Assembly: GCA_902526965.1 (NCBI GenBank)
Contig: CABZMT010000001.1
Location: forward strand, 1 to 64,000
Length of the DNA: 64,000 bases
Origin: an uncultured Alphaproteobacteria bacterium
GTDB taxonomy: Bacteria; Pseudomonadota; Alphaproteobacteria; HIMB59
Reading direction: 5' to 3'
Shown here: positions 9,856 through 20,213 of the stretch, piece after piece
Position numbering within the stretch: the stretch's first letter is position 1
How the letters are laid out: every line of letters starts with the position of its first letter
Made by a program: the position numbers and the translations under genes
Notes under the pieces: generated by a model
What the model saw: only the letters and a program-made list of their open reading frames with translations
Databases searched by the model: none
What the model was told of the DNA's origin: nothing

Positions 9856-12184
9856 TGATAACTTTTACAACTTTCTTATCTAGCATTTTATTTCTTATTT
9901 TATCCAATTGATATACAGAATTTAAAATTTCTTGTTCTGAATAGCCTTTTTCAGTATCAATAGTTGTTATTAATTTACCTTGTATCTGAATAGGAAGTTT
10001 AATTTTATCTTCAATTAATAAATTTTTATTTATTTCTGGCCAGTCATTAAAATTATTTAAGTTAAATAATTCCTCAACAAGTTGTAATGACAATTTTGGA
10101 ACTATCGGATATAGACATGCTAGTATTTTTTTGCTTAATTTATTATTATTGAGATAAATATCCTTTTTTTCTAAATAATTAAAAAGAGTATAAATATCAG
10201 CAACACATTTATTTAAAGAAAAACTTAATATATTTTTTTCAACATTATAAACAAATTTTTCAATTTGCTTTTCTACCTCTAAATTAACCTCACCTTTATT
10301 TTCTGAAAAATACCTTTGTATTCTATTAATTAAATTTTTAGAACTTTGAATTCCTTCATCTGTCCATTCAAGCTCTCGATCAGGAGGAGAGTCAGATATC
10401 ATGAAAATCCTTGTTGCATCAATACCATAATTTTCCAAAATTTCGTCCGGTTCAACCACATTTTTCTTTGACTTAGACATTTTCTCACTTGGCCCTTCTT
10501 CAATAATTTCGCCAGTTTTACGTTTTAAAAGTTTTCCATCTACTGATACTACTTCTATTGGCATCACCCATTCATTTTTTGAAGTTTTATATGTTTTATG
10601 AGTAATCATCCCTTGTGTAAAAAGTTGTTTAAACGGCTCGTCAACACTAAAATCATATATATCTCTAAGTGCCTTCATAAAAAATCTTGAATATAACAGA
10701 TGTAGTATGGCGTGTTCAATCCCTCCAATATATTTATCTACAGGAAGAAATTTATTTACTTGCTCTCGATCAAATGGCTTATCCAGCTTATTATTAAGAA
10801 AACGAATGTAATACCAAGAGGAGTCAACAAAGGTATCAAGTGTATCAGTCTCTCTAAAAGCAGTTTTATTGGTTTTTGGACACTTAATTTTTCTCCAATT
10901 CTCATTATTAAGCAAAGCATTCCCTTTGCCTTCTAAACTAACATCGTACGGGAGTAAAACAGGTAATTCAGACTTATCAAGGACTCTATAAGAGCCATCT
11001 TCGTAATAAACGACAGGAATAGGGCAACCCCAATACCTTTGTCTTGATATACCCCAATCTCTTATCTTATAATTAATTTTTTTATTTCCAGTTCCAGACT
11101 TACTAAAATATTCAATAATCTCATTAATAGCCTCCGCTTTATTTAGACCATCCAACAAAGGAGAATTAATTAATCTACCATCTCCTACATAGGGTAATTC
11201 TTCATCCTTACACTCAATAACTTTTATTATTGGAAGAGAATATTTCTTCGCAAATTCATAGTCACGTTCATCGTGCGCTGGGCAACCAAATATGGCACCT
11301 TCTCCATAATTATCCAAAACAAAATTAGCAACATATATTGGTATTTCTTTATCTAAGATTGGGTGCTTACAACTTAAGTTTAAATTTACTCCTAGTTTTT
11401 CTTTTTCTTCATTGACTGTTTCAAAATCTTTTCTAATCTTTTCGATAGAACCTTTGTCTAAAACTTCGCTCACTATTTGATGATTTACTGAAACTGCAAT
11501 AAACGTTGCTCCATAAATGGTGTCCGGTCTAGTAGTGTAAATATTTAATAATTTATCTTTTCCAGATATTTTAAATTTAATCTCTGCACCTATTGATTTT
11601 CCTATCCAATTCTTTTGCATAGTTTTGACTTTTTCAGGCCAAAGTTCTAATTTATCCAAGTCATTTAAAAGCTCCTCAGCATAGTCGGTTATTTTAAAAA
11701 ACCACTGTGATAAATTTTTCTTTTCAACTGGTGCCCCTGTCCTCCAGCCTTTTCCATCGATAACTTGTTCATTAGCTAACACCGTTTGATCAATAGGATC
11801 CCAATTTACAATGGCATCTTTTTTATAAGCTAGGCCTGCGTTATATAAATCTATAAAAAGTTCTTGTTGAAAGCGATAATAATTTTCATCGCAAGTAGCT
11901 AACTCTCTATCCCAATCTAAATCTAAATTCAGCCTTTGAAGTTGGCTTTTCATATTTTCAATGTTTGTTAGAGTCCAATCTTGAGGATGTGTTTTAAATT
12001 GAATAGCAGCATTTTCTGCAGGTAAACCAAAAGCATCCCATCCCATTGGATGAATTACTTGGTCACCCTTTAACTTATGATAACGAGCACAAATATCTCC
12101 TATAACATAATTTCTGACATGGCCCATATGTATATTCCCTGATGGATAAGGGAACATTTCCAAAATATATTTTTTAGAGGACAC
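9818..12184 (-). CDS. leuS: leucyl-tRNA synthetase
   Basis: [77 protein letters not shown] start. Confidence 0.97.
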   Translation of the reverse strand: MSSKKYILEMFPYPSGNIHMGHVRNYVIGDICARYHKLKGDQVIHPMGWDAFGLPAENAAIQFKTHPQDWTLTNIENMKSQLQRLNLDLDWDRELATCDENYYRFQQELFIDLYNAGLAYKKDAIVNWDPIDQTVLANEQVIDGKGWRTGAPVEKKNLSQWFFKITDYAEELLNDLDKLELWPEKVKTMQKNWIGKSIGAEIKFKISGKDKLLNIYTTRPDTIYGATFIAVSVNHQIVSEVLDKGSIEKIRKDFETVNEEKEKLGVNLNLSCKHPILDKEIPIYVANFVLDNYGEGAIFGCPAHDERDYEFAKKYSLPIIKVIECKDEELPYVGDGRLINSPLLDGLNKAEAINEIIEYFSKSGTGNKKINYKIRDWGISRQRYWGCPIPVVYYEDGSYRVLDKSELPVLLPYDVSLEGKGNALLNNENWRKIKCPKTNKTAFRETDTLDTFVDSSWYYIRFLNNKLDKPFDREQVNKFLPVDKYIGGIEHAILHLLYSRFFMKALRDIYDFSVDEPFKQLFTQGMITHKTYKTSKNEWVMPIEVVSVDGKLLKRKTGEIIEEGPSEKMSKSKKNVVEPDEILENYGIDATRIFMISDSPPDRELEWTDEGIQSSKNLINRIQRYFSENKGEVNLEVEKQIEKFVYNVEKNILSFSLNKCVADIYTLFNYLEKKDIYLNNNKLSKKILACLYPIVPKLSLQLVEELFNLNNFNDWPEINKNLLIEDKIKLPIQIQGKLITTIDTEKGYSEQEILNSVYQLDKIRNKMLDKKVVKVINVQDKIINIILN

Positions 12185-12191
12185 CTTAAAA

Positions 12192-12755
12192 TTATGAGTT
12201 GGCTTTCTCTAGTGTGCCTGCAACTTCCAAGATCTTAAGTGTGATTTGTTTTTCTTCTTCAACGTAATCGATATTATCTGAACTCCAAGTTTCGTTTACT
12301 TTATTTTCACATAAGAAGTTACTAGAAACACCAGTGGTTATGAGTTCTTTTGATGAAATTTGAATTTTTATAAGACATCTTATTGAATTATCTTCAGTAT
12401 TATTAATCCATTCAGTTTGGATATATCCACCTTGGCTGTCAGCGATCTTAAGGGGATAAATATTCGTTATTTCTATTGCGGCCCTCCATAGATATGGGTT
12501 TACAGCATACTGATAAACAACATTATCTTTTCCTCTGATCAAGTCATTCAAATTACCCTCTAAATCAAAAAGCGTCTCTCCACCTGCACGTTCTTTTGCC
12601 AAACAGGCCTTATACTTTTCTTTGCTTAAATTTTCACCAGGTTTTTTACAACCATATAATTCATCCATTTTCGCCTGATTTTTTTCATATGTTCCCGTAC
12701 AAGAGATGAGAAATACAGTACATAAAACACAAATGTATTTCAACATGTTCATCAA
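12192..12755 (-). CDS. DUF3576-like lipoprotein
   Basis: Lipobox [35 protein letters not shown]; upstream of leuS as in many alphaproteobacteria. Confidence 0.75.
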   Translation of the reverse strand: MMNMLKYICVLCTVFLISCTGTYEKNQAKMDELYGCKKPGENLSKEKYKACLAKERAGGETLFDLEGNLNDLIRGKDNVVYQYAVNPYLWRAAIEITNIYPLKIADSQGGYIQTEWINNTEDNSIRCLIKIQISSKELITTGVSSNFLCENKVNETWSSDNIDYVEEEKQITLKILEVAGTLEKANS

Positions 12756-12779
12756 ATTAGATCAATTTATAGAAAAATA

Positions 12780-12814
12780 AACAAAAAAAAACCGGGGAGA
12801 AATTCCCCGGTTTA
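12780..12814 (-). terminator. Rho-independent terminator of the porin gene
   Basis: AAACCGGGGA (12789-12798) / TCCCCGGTTT (12804-12813) hairpin; T-tract on minus strand. Confidence 0.92.
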
Positions 12815-12838
12815 ATTACTAATTTAGTTTTAAGTTAA

Positions 12839-13774
12839 TTAGAAGCTTACGCTTGTACCAACAGCTACAACACCTTCACCAAGTGTTTGTGAAGATGCAA
12901 CCGCACCAGCACCTGATAGGTTGCTGTATTCAGCAAAGATTGAAGCGCCACCGCCAATTGACTGAGATACAGTTACGTCAGTCTTTTGTGATGTGTTACT
13001 GTTAGCATCAAATCCAGTATAACCAACAGCTACAGATGCTCCACCTAAAGTAGTGGAGTATGCTACTGAGTATGCTTCACCTTCTGTTGCTGCAGTGTCA
13101 CCACTAGTAGTTTCAATACCAAGTGATAATGTACCACCTCCAGCAGTCATAGTAAGAGCACCACCAGTTGAGCTATCCTCTGTTCCATTAGCATCTACTG
13201 AAGATGATGAAACGACTAAAGACATATCACCTAAAGGAATTGTTAAAGACGCACCAGCACCAGTTGTTGTACCACCATCGATGTTGTTATTGTGACCACC
13301 ATCGTAGAAGTATGTACCAGCAAGTGTCATATCACCAATAGAAGTTGATGCTGAAATACCAGAACCATCATCTGTTGTAAGTGCTACGTCATTTGTATGA
13401 GTAACTTGGTTTGAGTCAGCATGACCTACTAATTCACCAACAAGACCTGTTCCTGCTGGTACAGCTACGTCGTCAGCTACTGTAATTGAACCGTTTGCAA
13501 AAGCAAAAGTTAATGCTGTCATACCTGAGGCATTACCTGCACCACCAGCAGCATCAGGGTCATTAGTAATTTGACCACCTGTGCTAATAGTTACACCACC
13601 ATCAGTCGTTGTTGACATGGAGAATGATATAGTACCACCAACATGACCTTGTGAGTTGCCTTCTGCATCAACATAAACTGCGTTTGCAGAACCACTCACA
13701 GAGATATCTGCATTTGCAGCTGTTGAAAACATTGCAGCTGAAATAGCAGAAATCGCTAATAGTATTTTTTTCAT
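12839..13774 (-). CDS. outer-membrane porin (alphaproteobacterial type)
   Basis: Signal peptide MKKILLAISAISAAMFSTAANADISVSGSANAVYVD; Gly/Ser/Thr-rich alternating beta-strand pattern; C-terminal aromatic (VAVGTSVSF). Confidence 0.85.
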   Translation of the reverse strand: MKKILLAISAISAAMFSTAANADISVSGSANAVYVDAEGNSQGHVGGTISFSMSTTTDGGVTISTGGQITNDPDAAGGAGNASGMTALTFAFANGSITVADDVAVPAGTGLVGELVGHADSNQVTHTNDVALTTDDGSGISASTSIGDMTLAGTYFYDGGHNNNIDGGTTTGAGASLTIPLGDMSLVVSSSSVDANGTEDSSTGGALTMTAGGGTLSLGIETTSGDTAATEGEAYSVAYSTTLGGASVAVGYTGFDANSNTSQKTDVTVSQSIGGGASIFAEYSNLSGAGAVASSQTLGEGVVAVGTSVSF

Positions 13775-13877
13775 AATAAAATCCTTTCTTATTATTAGAT
13801 CTAATACACGGCTTATAATAATGATTTATTTTATGTTAAAACGGTTTTTTGGGAGGAAATTGCAGTTTTTCTAATTA

Positions 13878-13895
13878 TGTTGCATTTATGCAACA
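13878..13895. promoter_or_regulatory. 18-bp palindrome TGTTGCATttATGCAACA upstream of porin
   Basis: 8-bp perfect inverted arms, 2-nt centre; between sulfotransferase stop and porin start. Confidence 0.5.
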
Positions 13896-13903
13896 CTACG
13901 ATT

Positions 13904-15529
13904 TTAATTCAATTTATAGCCAAAAAATGCATCAGATTTGTATTCAAATCCTCTTTTTTCCCAATATTTTCTTTGCATTATAAGCGCATCATAAAACTCA
14001 TTTTTATGATCTAAAAACTCTTTTTTTTCAATAGATTTACTATGAACATTAGCACCAATTTGACGAATACTTGCTGTTTGAGAGAAAAATGTCTTTCTTT
14101 TTTCCTCATCAAAATCACTTTCTATACCTAAGTAGTGATAAATTTTTTTTTGATAAAAATCTGTGTTATTCACTAAGTCTTCATATCTAATATCAAGAAT
14201 ATGGTCACTTGTTTTCAATTGATTGTTCCAAAAAATATTTATTGCCTCGAAATTAGACATAAAAACGCCAATATTAAAAAAACTTGCACTGTATGGAATA
14301 TTTGTAACATATCTTTGTTTGTAAAGTGATATTGCTACATCCCAAGGGTCTCTAAACGTCCTTATTATTTTAGAACCAGGCAATAATTTTAATAAGTAAC
14401 CAATAAATAAAAAGTTTTCAGGAAGTTTATCAATAATAAACTTAAAATTACCCCTTAGGTAGGCCGTTCTATTTAAGTATTTTTTTTTAAAATCTTCAAA
14501 AAATTCATTAGGCTTTTTGTTTGTATTGTTAACATACTCATTGATTAATTTAAAACCACTTAAAAGCTCCCCGCCACTGGTGACATCATTACATGATCCT
14601 ATTATAGACTCTATTAAAGTGGTTCCAGATCTGGGTGTTCCCAAAATAAAAATATTATTTAAGCCATCTTCAGATTGATTATTATTATCAGTTATAAAAT
14701 TTTCATAATGAGTAATAATATCTCCTATACTTTTTTGATATTCAAAAGAATTATATCTTAAAGAGCTCATAGTTTCCTTGTTTCCTAAATGATAAAATGT
14801 TTCAGATTTAGCTTGATCTATTTTTTGATAACAAATTGCTAGTCCGAAATAAAGAGGGTGCACATACCAAAATCTATCTAATTTATTTTGAAAAGATTTA
14901 TCATTAATTATTAATTGATTTTCTGCTTTTTCTAGCAATTCTTCGTCTATGAGTTTTGTATTAATAGTTGCTAATAAATAAAAAATATCAGGATGAAATT
15001 TTTCCTGTAATATCTTTTTTAAAATATCCCCACTTTCCTTGTCTCTATTTAGCGCGACATTAATCTCTGTTTTTAATTTAATTGCATTAGGAAAGTGCAA
15101 AAAATTTTTATCTGACGAGTCATTAATTTTTTCTAGAGCTAGATTTATTAATACAATAGCTTTTTCAAATTTTCTTAGCTTTAGATATATTTCTGCAGGG
15201 ACGGTATAACACAGGGGTGAGTTTGGATCAATTTCTGTTGCTTTATCATACATTGACAAAGATTTTTTGAATTCTTCAATAGATTTTAATGATATGCCTT
15301 TATTTACATAATAATCAAAGTCCTTTTCTGCAGTGTTTTCTTCGTAATATTCATCTAGAACAGTAATTGCACTATCAAAATTACTCTTTTGAATATGGAG
15401 ATATGCAAGAACTTTAACGATATCCTGATTTTTTTTATCTAATCTATAGATCTTCTTTGCATCTACATAAGCTTTATCTATATTTTTAATTTTAATTAAA
15501 TTGTGCAGTTCTAAAATTTCTTTTTGCAT
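13904..15529 (-). CDS. TPR-repeat sulfotransferase family protein
   Basis: N-terminal TPR-like helices; FILGTPRSGTTLIESIIGS (PAPS 5' loop); KIIRTFRDPWDVAISLYKQRY (3' loop). Confidence 0.9.
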   Translation of the reverse strand: MQKEILELHNLIKIKNIDKAYVDAKKIYRLDKKNQDIVKVLAYLHIQKSNFDSAITVLDEYYEENTAEKDFDYYVNKGISLKSIEEFKKSLSMYDKATEIDPNSPLCYTVPAEIYLKLRKFEKAIVLINLALEKINDSSDKNFLHFPNAIKLKTEINVALNRDKESGDILKKILQEKFHPDIFYLLATINTKLIDEELLEKAENQLIINDKSFQNKLDRFWYVHPLYFGLAICYQKIDQAKSETFYHLGNKETMSSLRYNSFEYQKSIGDIITHYENFITDNNNQSEDGLNNIFILGTPRSGTTLIESIIGSCNDVTSGGELLSGFKLINEYVNNTNKKPNEFFEDFKKKYLNRTAYLRGNFKFIIDKLPENFLFIGYLLKLLPGSKIIRTFRDPWDVAISLYKQRYVTNIPYSASFFNIGVFMSNFEAINIFWNNQLKTSDHILDIRYEDLVNNTDFYQKKIYHYLGIESDFDEEKRKTFFSQTASIRQIGANVHSKSIEKKEFLDHKNEFYDALIMQRKYWEKRGFEYKSDAFFGYKLN

Positions 15530-15556
15530 AGTTTTAATATATAGATAAAGGATAAA

Positions 15557-16501
15557 ATGTCTTTTTTAAATAAATTTCAATATCATTATCATAGTAAATA
15601 CCTTGATGAATTGTCTAATAGTGAAAATTATTTAGAATTACTCTCTTATTTAGAAAAACTTTCTAATGAGAAAAAGATATTTCATGATCTTTCTTTCAGG
15701 TACGCCAACCATGCTATTCACAATTTGAGCGATGATGTATCAAACAAAAAAATAGTATGGATTAATTCTTTTTTGAGTGAAGATAAAGAGTATGTTTTAT
15801 CATTTCTGGAAAGTTATTTATCAAATTTTAATTCTTTGAAACAAAAAATTAATTCTTACCAAGATGAAATTAACAAAATATTGTTAAAGTCTGAAAAGAT
15901 AGATTTCAATACTTTAATTAATCATTCTTATTTCTTTCAATGGATGGTCATTAATAAACAAAAATCTCCATATAAATTTATATCAAATAATCTTCCATTT
16001 TTTTCTACTGAAAAAAATTTCAATTTCTCTAAATCTAATATCACCCAAGCTTATGTCTATATAATTAACCACCCTTATATGGTCTATAAATTTATAAAAA
16101 GAAATAATAATAACGACCAAGAAATTGCAAGAAATATTTTCCTAAACCTTGATCACAAAGCATCACTCGAAGAACACAATGGTTCTAGCTTTTATCTTTC
16201 TAAAAAAGGATGGCACACAAATATACAAAGTTGGACAGATGCAAATGTTATCAACTCTCTCAAAGGAAAGATCATTTCAAAAAAAGAATTACATAATAAC
16301 AGCTATGAAGTTTTAAGCTCTATTATCCTTCATCTTATTCAATCGGGCGTTGAGATGGACTTGAACTACGATTTGATAGATGACTTTGTAAAAAAAAATC
16401 CTCTCAAACAGGACGATCTTGATGATGAAATTTCATCTAAAGAGAAGAAATTTCTCGATAAGTACGTAAACGATATAATTGAAAATTATGACCCCTTATA
16501 A
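15557..16501 (+). CDS. hypothetical protein
   Basis: Long ORF with flanking genes close by; family not recognised. Confidence 0.7.
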   Translation: MSFLNKFQYHYHSKYLDELSNSENYLELLSYLEKLSNEKKIFHDLSFRYANHAIHNLSDDVSNKKIVWINSFLSEDKEYVLSFLESYLSNFNSLKQKINSYQDEINKILLKSEKIDFNTLINHSYFFQWMVINKQKSPYKFISNNLPFFSTEKNFNFSKSNITQAYVYIINHPYMVYKFIKRNNNNDQEIARNIFLNLDHKASLEEHNGSSFYLSKKGWHTNIQSWTDANVINSLKGKIISKKELHNNSYEVLSSIILHLIQSGVEMDLNYDLIDDFVKKNPLKQDDLDDEISSKEKKFLDKYVNDIIENYDPL

Positions 16502-16510
16502 TAATAAAAG

Positions 16511-17140
16511 ATGAGCATAAATTACGATCAGTTAAGTGATATTGAAAAAACACTTCAAAAATTTCCTAATGCTAAATTACAAATAGTGACTAAAAACCGT
16601 GATGAAAGAATTGTTAGAGAGTTAATCAGTAATGGATATTATTTATTTGGTGAAAATAAAGTTCAAGAAGCACAAGAAAAATTTAAGGATATAAGTAACC
16701 CAAAGGTGAAATTACACTTAATAGGGCCTCTTCAAACAAATAAAGTTAAAGTAGCCCTAAAGCTTTTCCACTGTATACAAAGTGTGGATAGGGAAAAACT
16801 TGTTAAGGAAATAGCTAAGTGCATGACTATGGAGAATTTAAAAACCAAAAAATTTTTCATACAAATAAATATTGGTAAAGAAAGCCAAAAATCTGGGGTA
16901 CATCCTGAGGATCTCGGAGAACTATATAAATTATGCATAGAAAAAAATCTTCCTATAAATGGCCTAATGTGTATACCTCCTTTCGATCAACCCAGTCAGG
17001 ATTATTTTAATGAAATGAGATTACTAAGAGATAATTTAAATACTAACTTAGATCTCAGTATGGGAATGAGCAATGATTACAAAGATTCTTTAAAATGTGG
17101 GTCAAATTTGATTAGAGTTGGATCGAGAATATTTTCTTGA
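16511..17140 (+). CDS. YggS-family pyridoxal-phosphate-binding protein
   Basis: LFGENKVQEAQEKF, LHLIGPLQTNKVK, IQSVDREKL, FIQINIGKESQKSGV, LSMGMSNDYKDSLKCGSNLIRVGSRIF. Confidence 0.95.
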   Translation: MSINYDQLSDIEKTLQKFPNAKLQIVTKNRDERIVRELISNGYYLFGENKVQEAQEKFKDISNPKVKLHLIGPLQTNKVKVALKLFHCIQSVDREKLVKEIAKCMTMENLKTKKFFIQINIGKESQKSGVHPEDLGELYKLCIEKNLPINGLMCIPPFDQPSQDYFNEMRLLRDNLNTNLDLSMGMSNDYKDSLKCGSNLIRVGSRIFS

Positions 17141-17610
17141 AAAGAATATTATTACTAGTTCTATTTCCTATTAATTTTTTATTTGCCATTGAGGTAACTT
17201 GCAATTTTGAAGAAGTTTATCAAAACAGTGAAGTTCAACAGGGTGTTTTCTTAATAAAAGATAAAATGCTAAGATACCAATACTACAAACATGATCTTTT
17301 TACAATCATAGCGAAGAATAATAATTATTTTTTAATTGATAACCATAGTAAGGTCGTTCAAAATCTTAATAAAAAAACTGAGTCTTTGGAGATTTTAATT
17401 GAAATTATTTCAGATTTTCCAAATATAAATAATATTTACAATTCTAACGGCATGATTATAAAAATAGAAAAAAGTAATGATAAATTTTTAAAAAGAGTTT
17501 CTATACAATCGGATGAGCTTAACTTGAGTATAAATATAATGAATTGCAAATTTGATGAAATAAACAAAAAGTACTTTAGACAATTTAATTTTGTTGATTT
17601 TAAAGGATAG
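17137..17610 (+). CDS. LolA-like outer-membrane lipoprotein carrier (tentative)
   Basis: Signal peptide; FEEVYQNSEVQQGVFLIKDKMLRYQYY resembles LolA; next to ftsK as often seen. Confidence 0.5.
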   Translation: MKRILLLVLFPINFLFAIEVTCNFEEVYQNSEVQQGVFLIKDKMLRYQYYKHDLFTIIAKNNNYFLIDNHSKVVQNLNKKTESLEILIEIISDFPNINNIYNSNGMIIKIEKSNDKFLKRVSIQSDELNLSINIMNCKFDEINKKYFRQFNFVDFKG

Positions 17611-17613
17611 TAT

Positions 17614-18138
17614 TTGATTAAATTAGTCTGTGATAATAAACTTATTTATAAAACAATATCTAATTATTTAATACAAAAACACCTGTTACTGACCTCATCT
17701 AATAAAAATTATCAAACAGTTATACTAATTTATGAAAATGATAAGGCAATAACCCTAAATATAAATGGTCATAAAACTGAAATTTCACTTCCAATTGATA
17801 TCAACTTATTAAATTCACAAATTTTAAAAAAAATAATTGATGTTTATTTTCCAATAGGTCGTCATAAATACTTTCCTTATCAAAGATTAATAAGCAGTCA
17901 AAATAACAAATCCATGCTAAGTGATATACAAAATTTGATTATTAGTAATCTTATAATTAATCAAGAAGGAATTGATAAAGATAATTTGTATAACTTAATT
18001 TGGAAAAGAGATAAATTAATTTATATAAATAAATTAGATACCCACTTAACTAATCTGAAAAAAAAACTAAAACAAGAATTAAACCTAAAAATAAATTTTC
18101 AGTCCCATAACAAGATACTGCGTTTATTGATTGATTAA
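17614..18138 (+). CDS. winged-helix (OmpR C-terminal-like) protein, degenerate
   Basis: C-terminal LYNLIWKRDKLIYINKLDTHLTNLKKKLKQELNLKINFQSHNKILRLL resembles Trans_reg_C winged helix; TTG start. Confidence 0.5.
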   Translation: MIKLVCDNKLIYKTISNYLIQKHLLLTSSNKNYQTVILIYENDKAITLNINGHKTEISLPIDINLLNSQILKKIIDVYFPIGRHKYFPYQRLISSQNNKSMLSDIQNLIISNLIINQEGIDKDNLYNLIWKRDKLIYINKLDTHLTNLKKKLKQELNLKINFQSHNKILRLLID

Positions 18139-20187
18139 AATATCTCTCTTACCTGCATGGTTAGGTGGCGACACAACACCCCTTTGCTCCAATGCTTCCA
18201 TAATTCTAGCTGCCTTATTATAACCAACTTGAAAATTTCTTTGTAAAAAACTTGTAGATGCCTTATTAGTTGTTCGTATTAGATCAATTGATTTAGTTAT
18301 GAGGGCCTCATCCTCTTCACTTAAGTTATCGAAGTTTTCGTCGTTATTTTTTATGATTTCATCCAATTCATCCAGATATTGAACAGTTTGACTTCTTTTA
18401 ATTTCTTTAATCAGTTTGTTGACCTCACTATCTGAAATAAAAGCAGATTGATAGCGAATAATATTCCCTCCATTTTTAGACATGAGCATATCCCCATTTC
18501 CTAATAATTGCTCAGCACCAATTTCACCCAGAACAGTTCTGCTATCATATTTACTTGCAACTTGAAAACTTATCCTTGATGGAAAATTTGCCTTAATACT
18601 CCCTGTGATGATGTCCACACTAGGGCGTTGAGTGGCCATTACAAGATGTATCCCACATGCTCTCGCCATTTGCGCTAGTCTTTGAACGTAATGCTCAACT
18701 TCCTTACCAGCAGTCATCATTAAATCTGCCATTTCATCAATAAAAACAACAATATAAGGAAGTTTTTCTATAGACTTTTCATTATATCCCTCAAGACTCC
18801 TTGTATTTTCTTCATTCATAAGTGAATACCGTCGCTCCATTTCTTTACATACCCACTTTAAGGCTATAATTGCTTTTTTTGGTTCAGTGACTACTGGGGT
18901 CAATAAGTGCGCAATGTCGTTATACACACTAAGTTCTAGCATCTTTGGGTCAATGAGAATTAAGCGCAAGTCTTTTGGTGAAAATTTATATAAAATGCTT
19001 GCTAGCAAAGTATTAATAAAAACTGATTTACCTGAACCTGTGGTTCCAGCAACTAAAAGGTGAGGTGTTTTACTTAAATCAATCACTTCGATATTTCCAG
19101 ATATGTCTTTACCAATACAAATAGGAATTTTTGATGATGTATTTTTAAAATTTTCATTAATTAAAAGCTCTTTAATAGTAACCGTTTCACGTTGGTCATT
19201 AGGTACCTCTACACCTAAGTATTGGGTTCCATATATTTGTGCTATGCGTACAGCGCCAACACCCATGCTCCTAGATATATCGTCAGCTAAATTAATTATT
19301 GTATTTATCTTTATACCTGCTGCCGGGAGTATTTCAAAAAGAGTTACAACTGGGCCGTGTTTTACATTTATTACTTGTATCTCAATATTAAAATCTTGAA
19401 AAACCCTCTCAAGTAAATCTGAGTTAGCTTTAATATTTTCTTTATCTAATTTCTTTTTTGCAAGGGAATTGTTTGAGTCTAATATTTCAAGGGATGGCGA
19501 TAGATATTCTGATTTGATATTCTCATTTTCTTCATTTAAATCTTTAACTTCTAGAGAAATATCTGTACTGATATTGTTAATAAACGGATCTTTTTTTATC
19601 TTTGTATTAAGGCTGTCATTTGGAACATTCCTCTCAAATATTTTTCTAAAACTAATCTTTGGGAATCTAAGTACAGTTAAAATATTTTGTGAAACTAAAT
19701 AAATTGAAAGACCAAAGAAAGACAGTGCGTAGCTTATATATTCAAAGTTATAAAAATTATAAAGATAGTTGGCAAAAACTCCCCAAGTCTCTATTGATTC
19801 TATAAATATAAAATTAAAATCAAAGTATATTAATGATTGAGGTATTAACACTAAGCTTATAAAAAATAATGATAATCTTATAAAAATATATTTTGGTGAC
19901 TTATTTAACAAAATTAATATTGAATAAAACAAAAAAAATAAAGTTACTAAATATCCTAAGACCCCAAATGTATAAAAAATAAAACTTGCATAATATGAAC
20001 CCAAATCACCCATAAAATTTTGAGCCTCATTGCTAGTACTTGTTAAAAATGAGTTATCATTAATGTCAAATGTCAACAATGACAACAGTGAAAGAATAGA
20101 TAACAATAAAAGAGAAAATGCATATATATATTTTAAAGATAAGTATATTTTTTCTTTAAAGATCTCAGGAATATAGTTATTCTTCAT
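18124..20187 (-). CDS. ftsK: DNA translocase FtsK
   Basis: TM N-terminus; HLLVAGTTGSGKSVFINTLLAS, RLILIDPKMLELSVY, YIVVFIDEMADLMM, HLVMATQRPSVDIITG, gamma domain NFQVGYNKAARIMEALEQRGVVSP. Confidence 0.97.
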   Translation of the reverse strand: MKNNYIPEIFKEKIYLSLKYIYAFSLLLLSILSLLSLLTFDINDNSFLTSTSNEAQNFMGDLGSYYASFIFYTFGVLGYLVTLFFLFYSILILLNKSPKYIFIRLSLFFISLVLIPQSLIYFDFNFIFIESIETWGVFANYLYNFYNFEYISYALSFFGLSIYLVSQNILTVLRFPKISFRKIFERNVPNDSLNTKIKKDPFINNISTDISLEVKDLNEENENIKSEYLSPSLEILDSNNSLAKKKLDKENIKANSDLLERVFQDFNIEIQVINVKHGPVVTLFEILPAAGIKINTIINLADDISRSMGVGAVRIAQIYGTQYLGVEVPNDQRETVTIKELLINENFKNTSSKIPICIGKDISGNIEVIDLSKTPHLLVAGTTGSGKSVFINTLLASILYKFSPKDLRLILIDPKMLELSVYNDIAHLLTPVVTEPKKAIIALKWVCKEMERRYSLMNEENTRSLEGYNEKSIEKLPYIVVFIDEMADLMMTAGKEVEHYVQRLAQMARACGIHLVMATQRPSVDIITGSIKANFPSRISFQVASKYDSRTVLGEIGAEQLLGNGDMLMSKNGGNIIRYQSAFISDSEVNKLIKEIKRSQTVQYLDELDEIIKNNDENFDNLSEEDEALITKSIDLIRTTNKASTSFLQRNFQVGYNKAARIMEALEQRGVVSPPNHAGKRDILINQ

Positions 20188-20213
20188 TGTTTTAAATAAA
20201 TATATGCGTCTAA

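Noticed and set aside
13053-13295. 80-aa antisense ORF in the porin
   Set aside because: Low-complexity shadow of the porin
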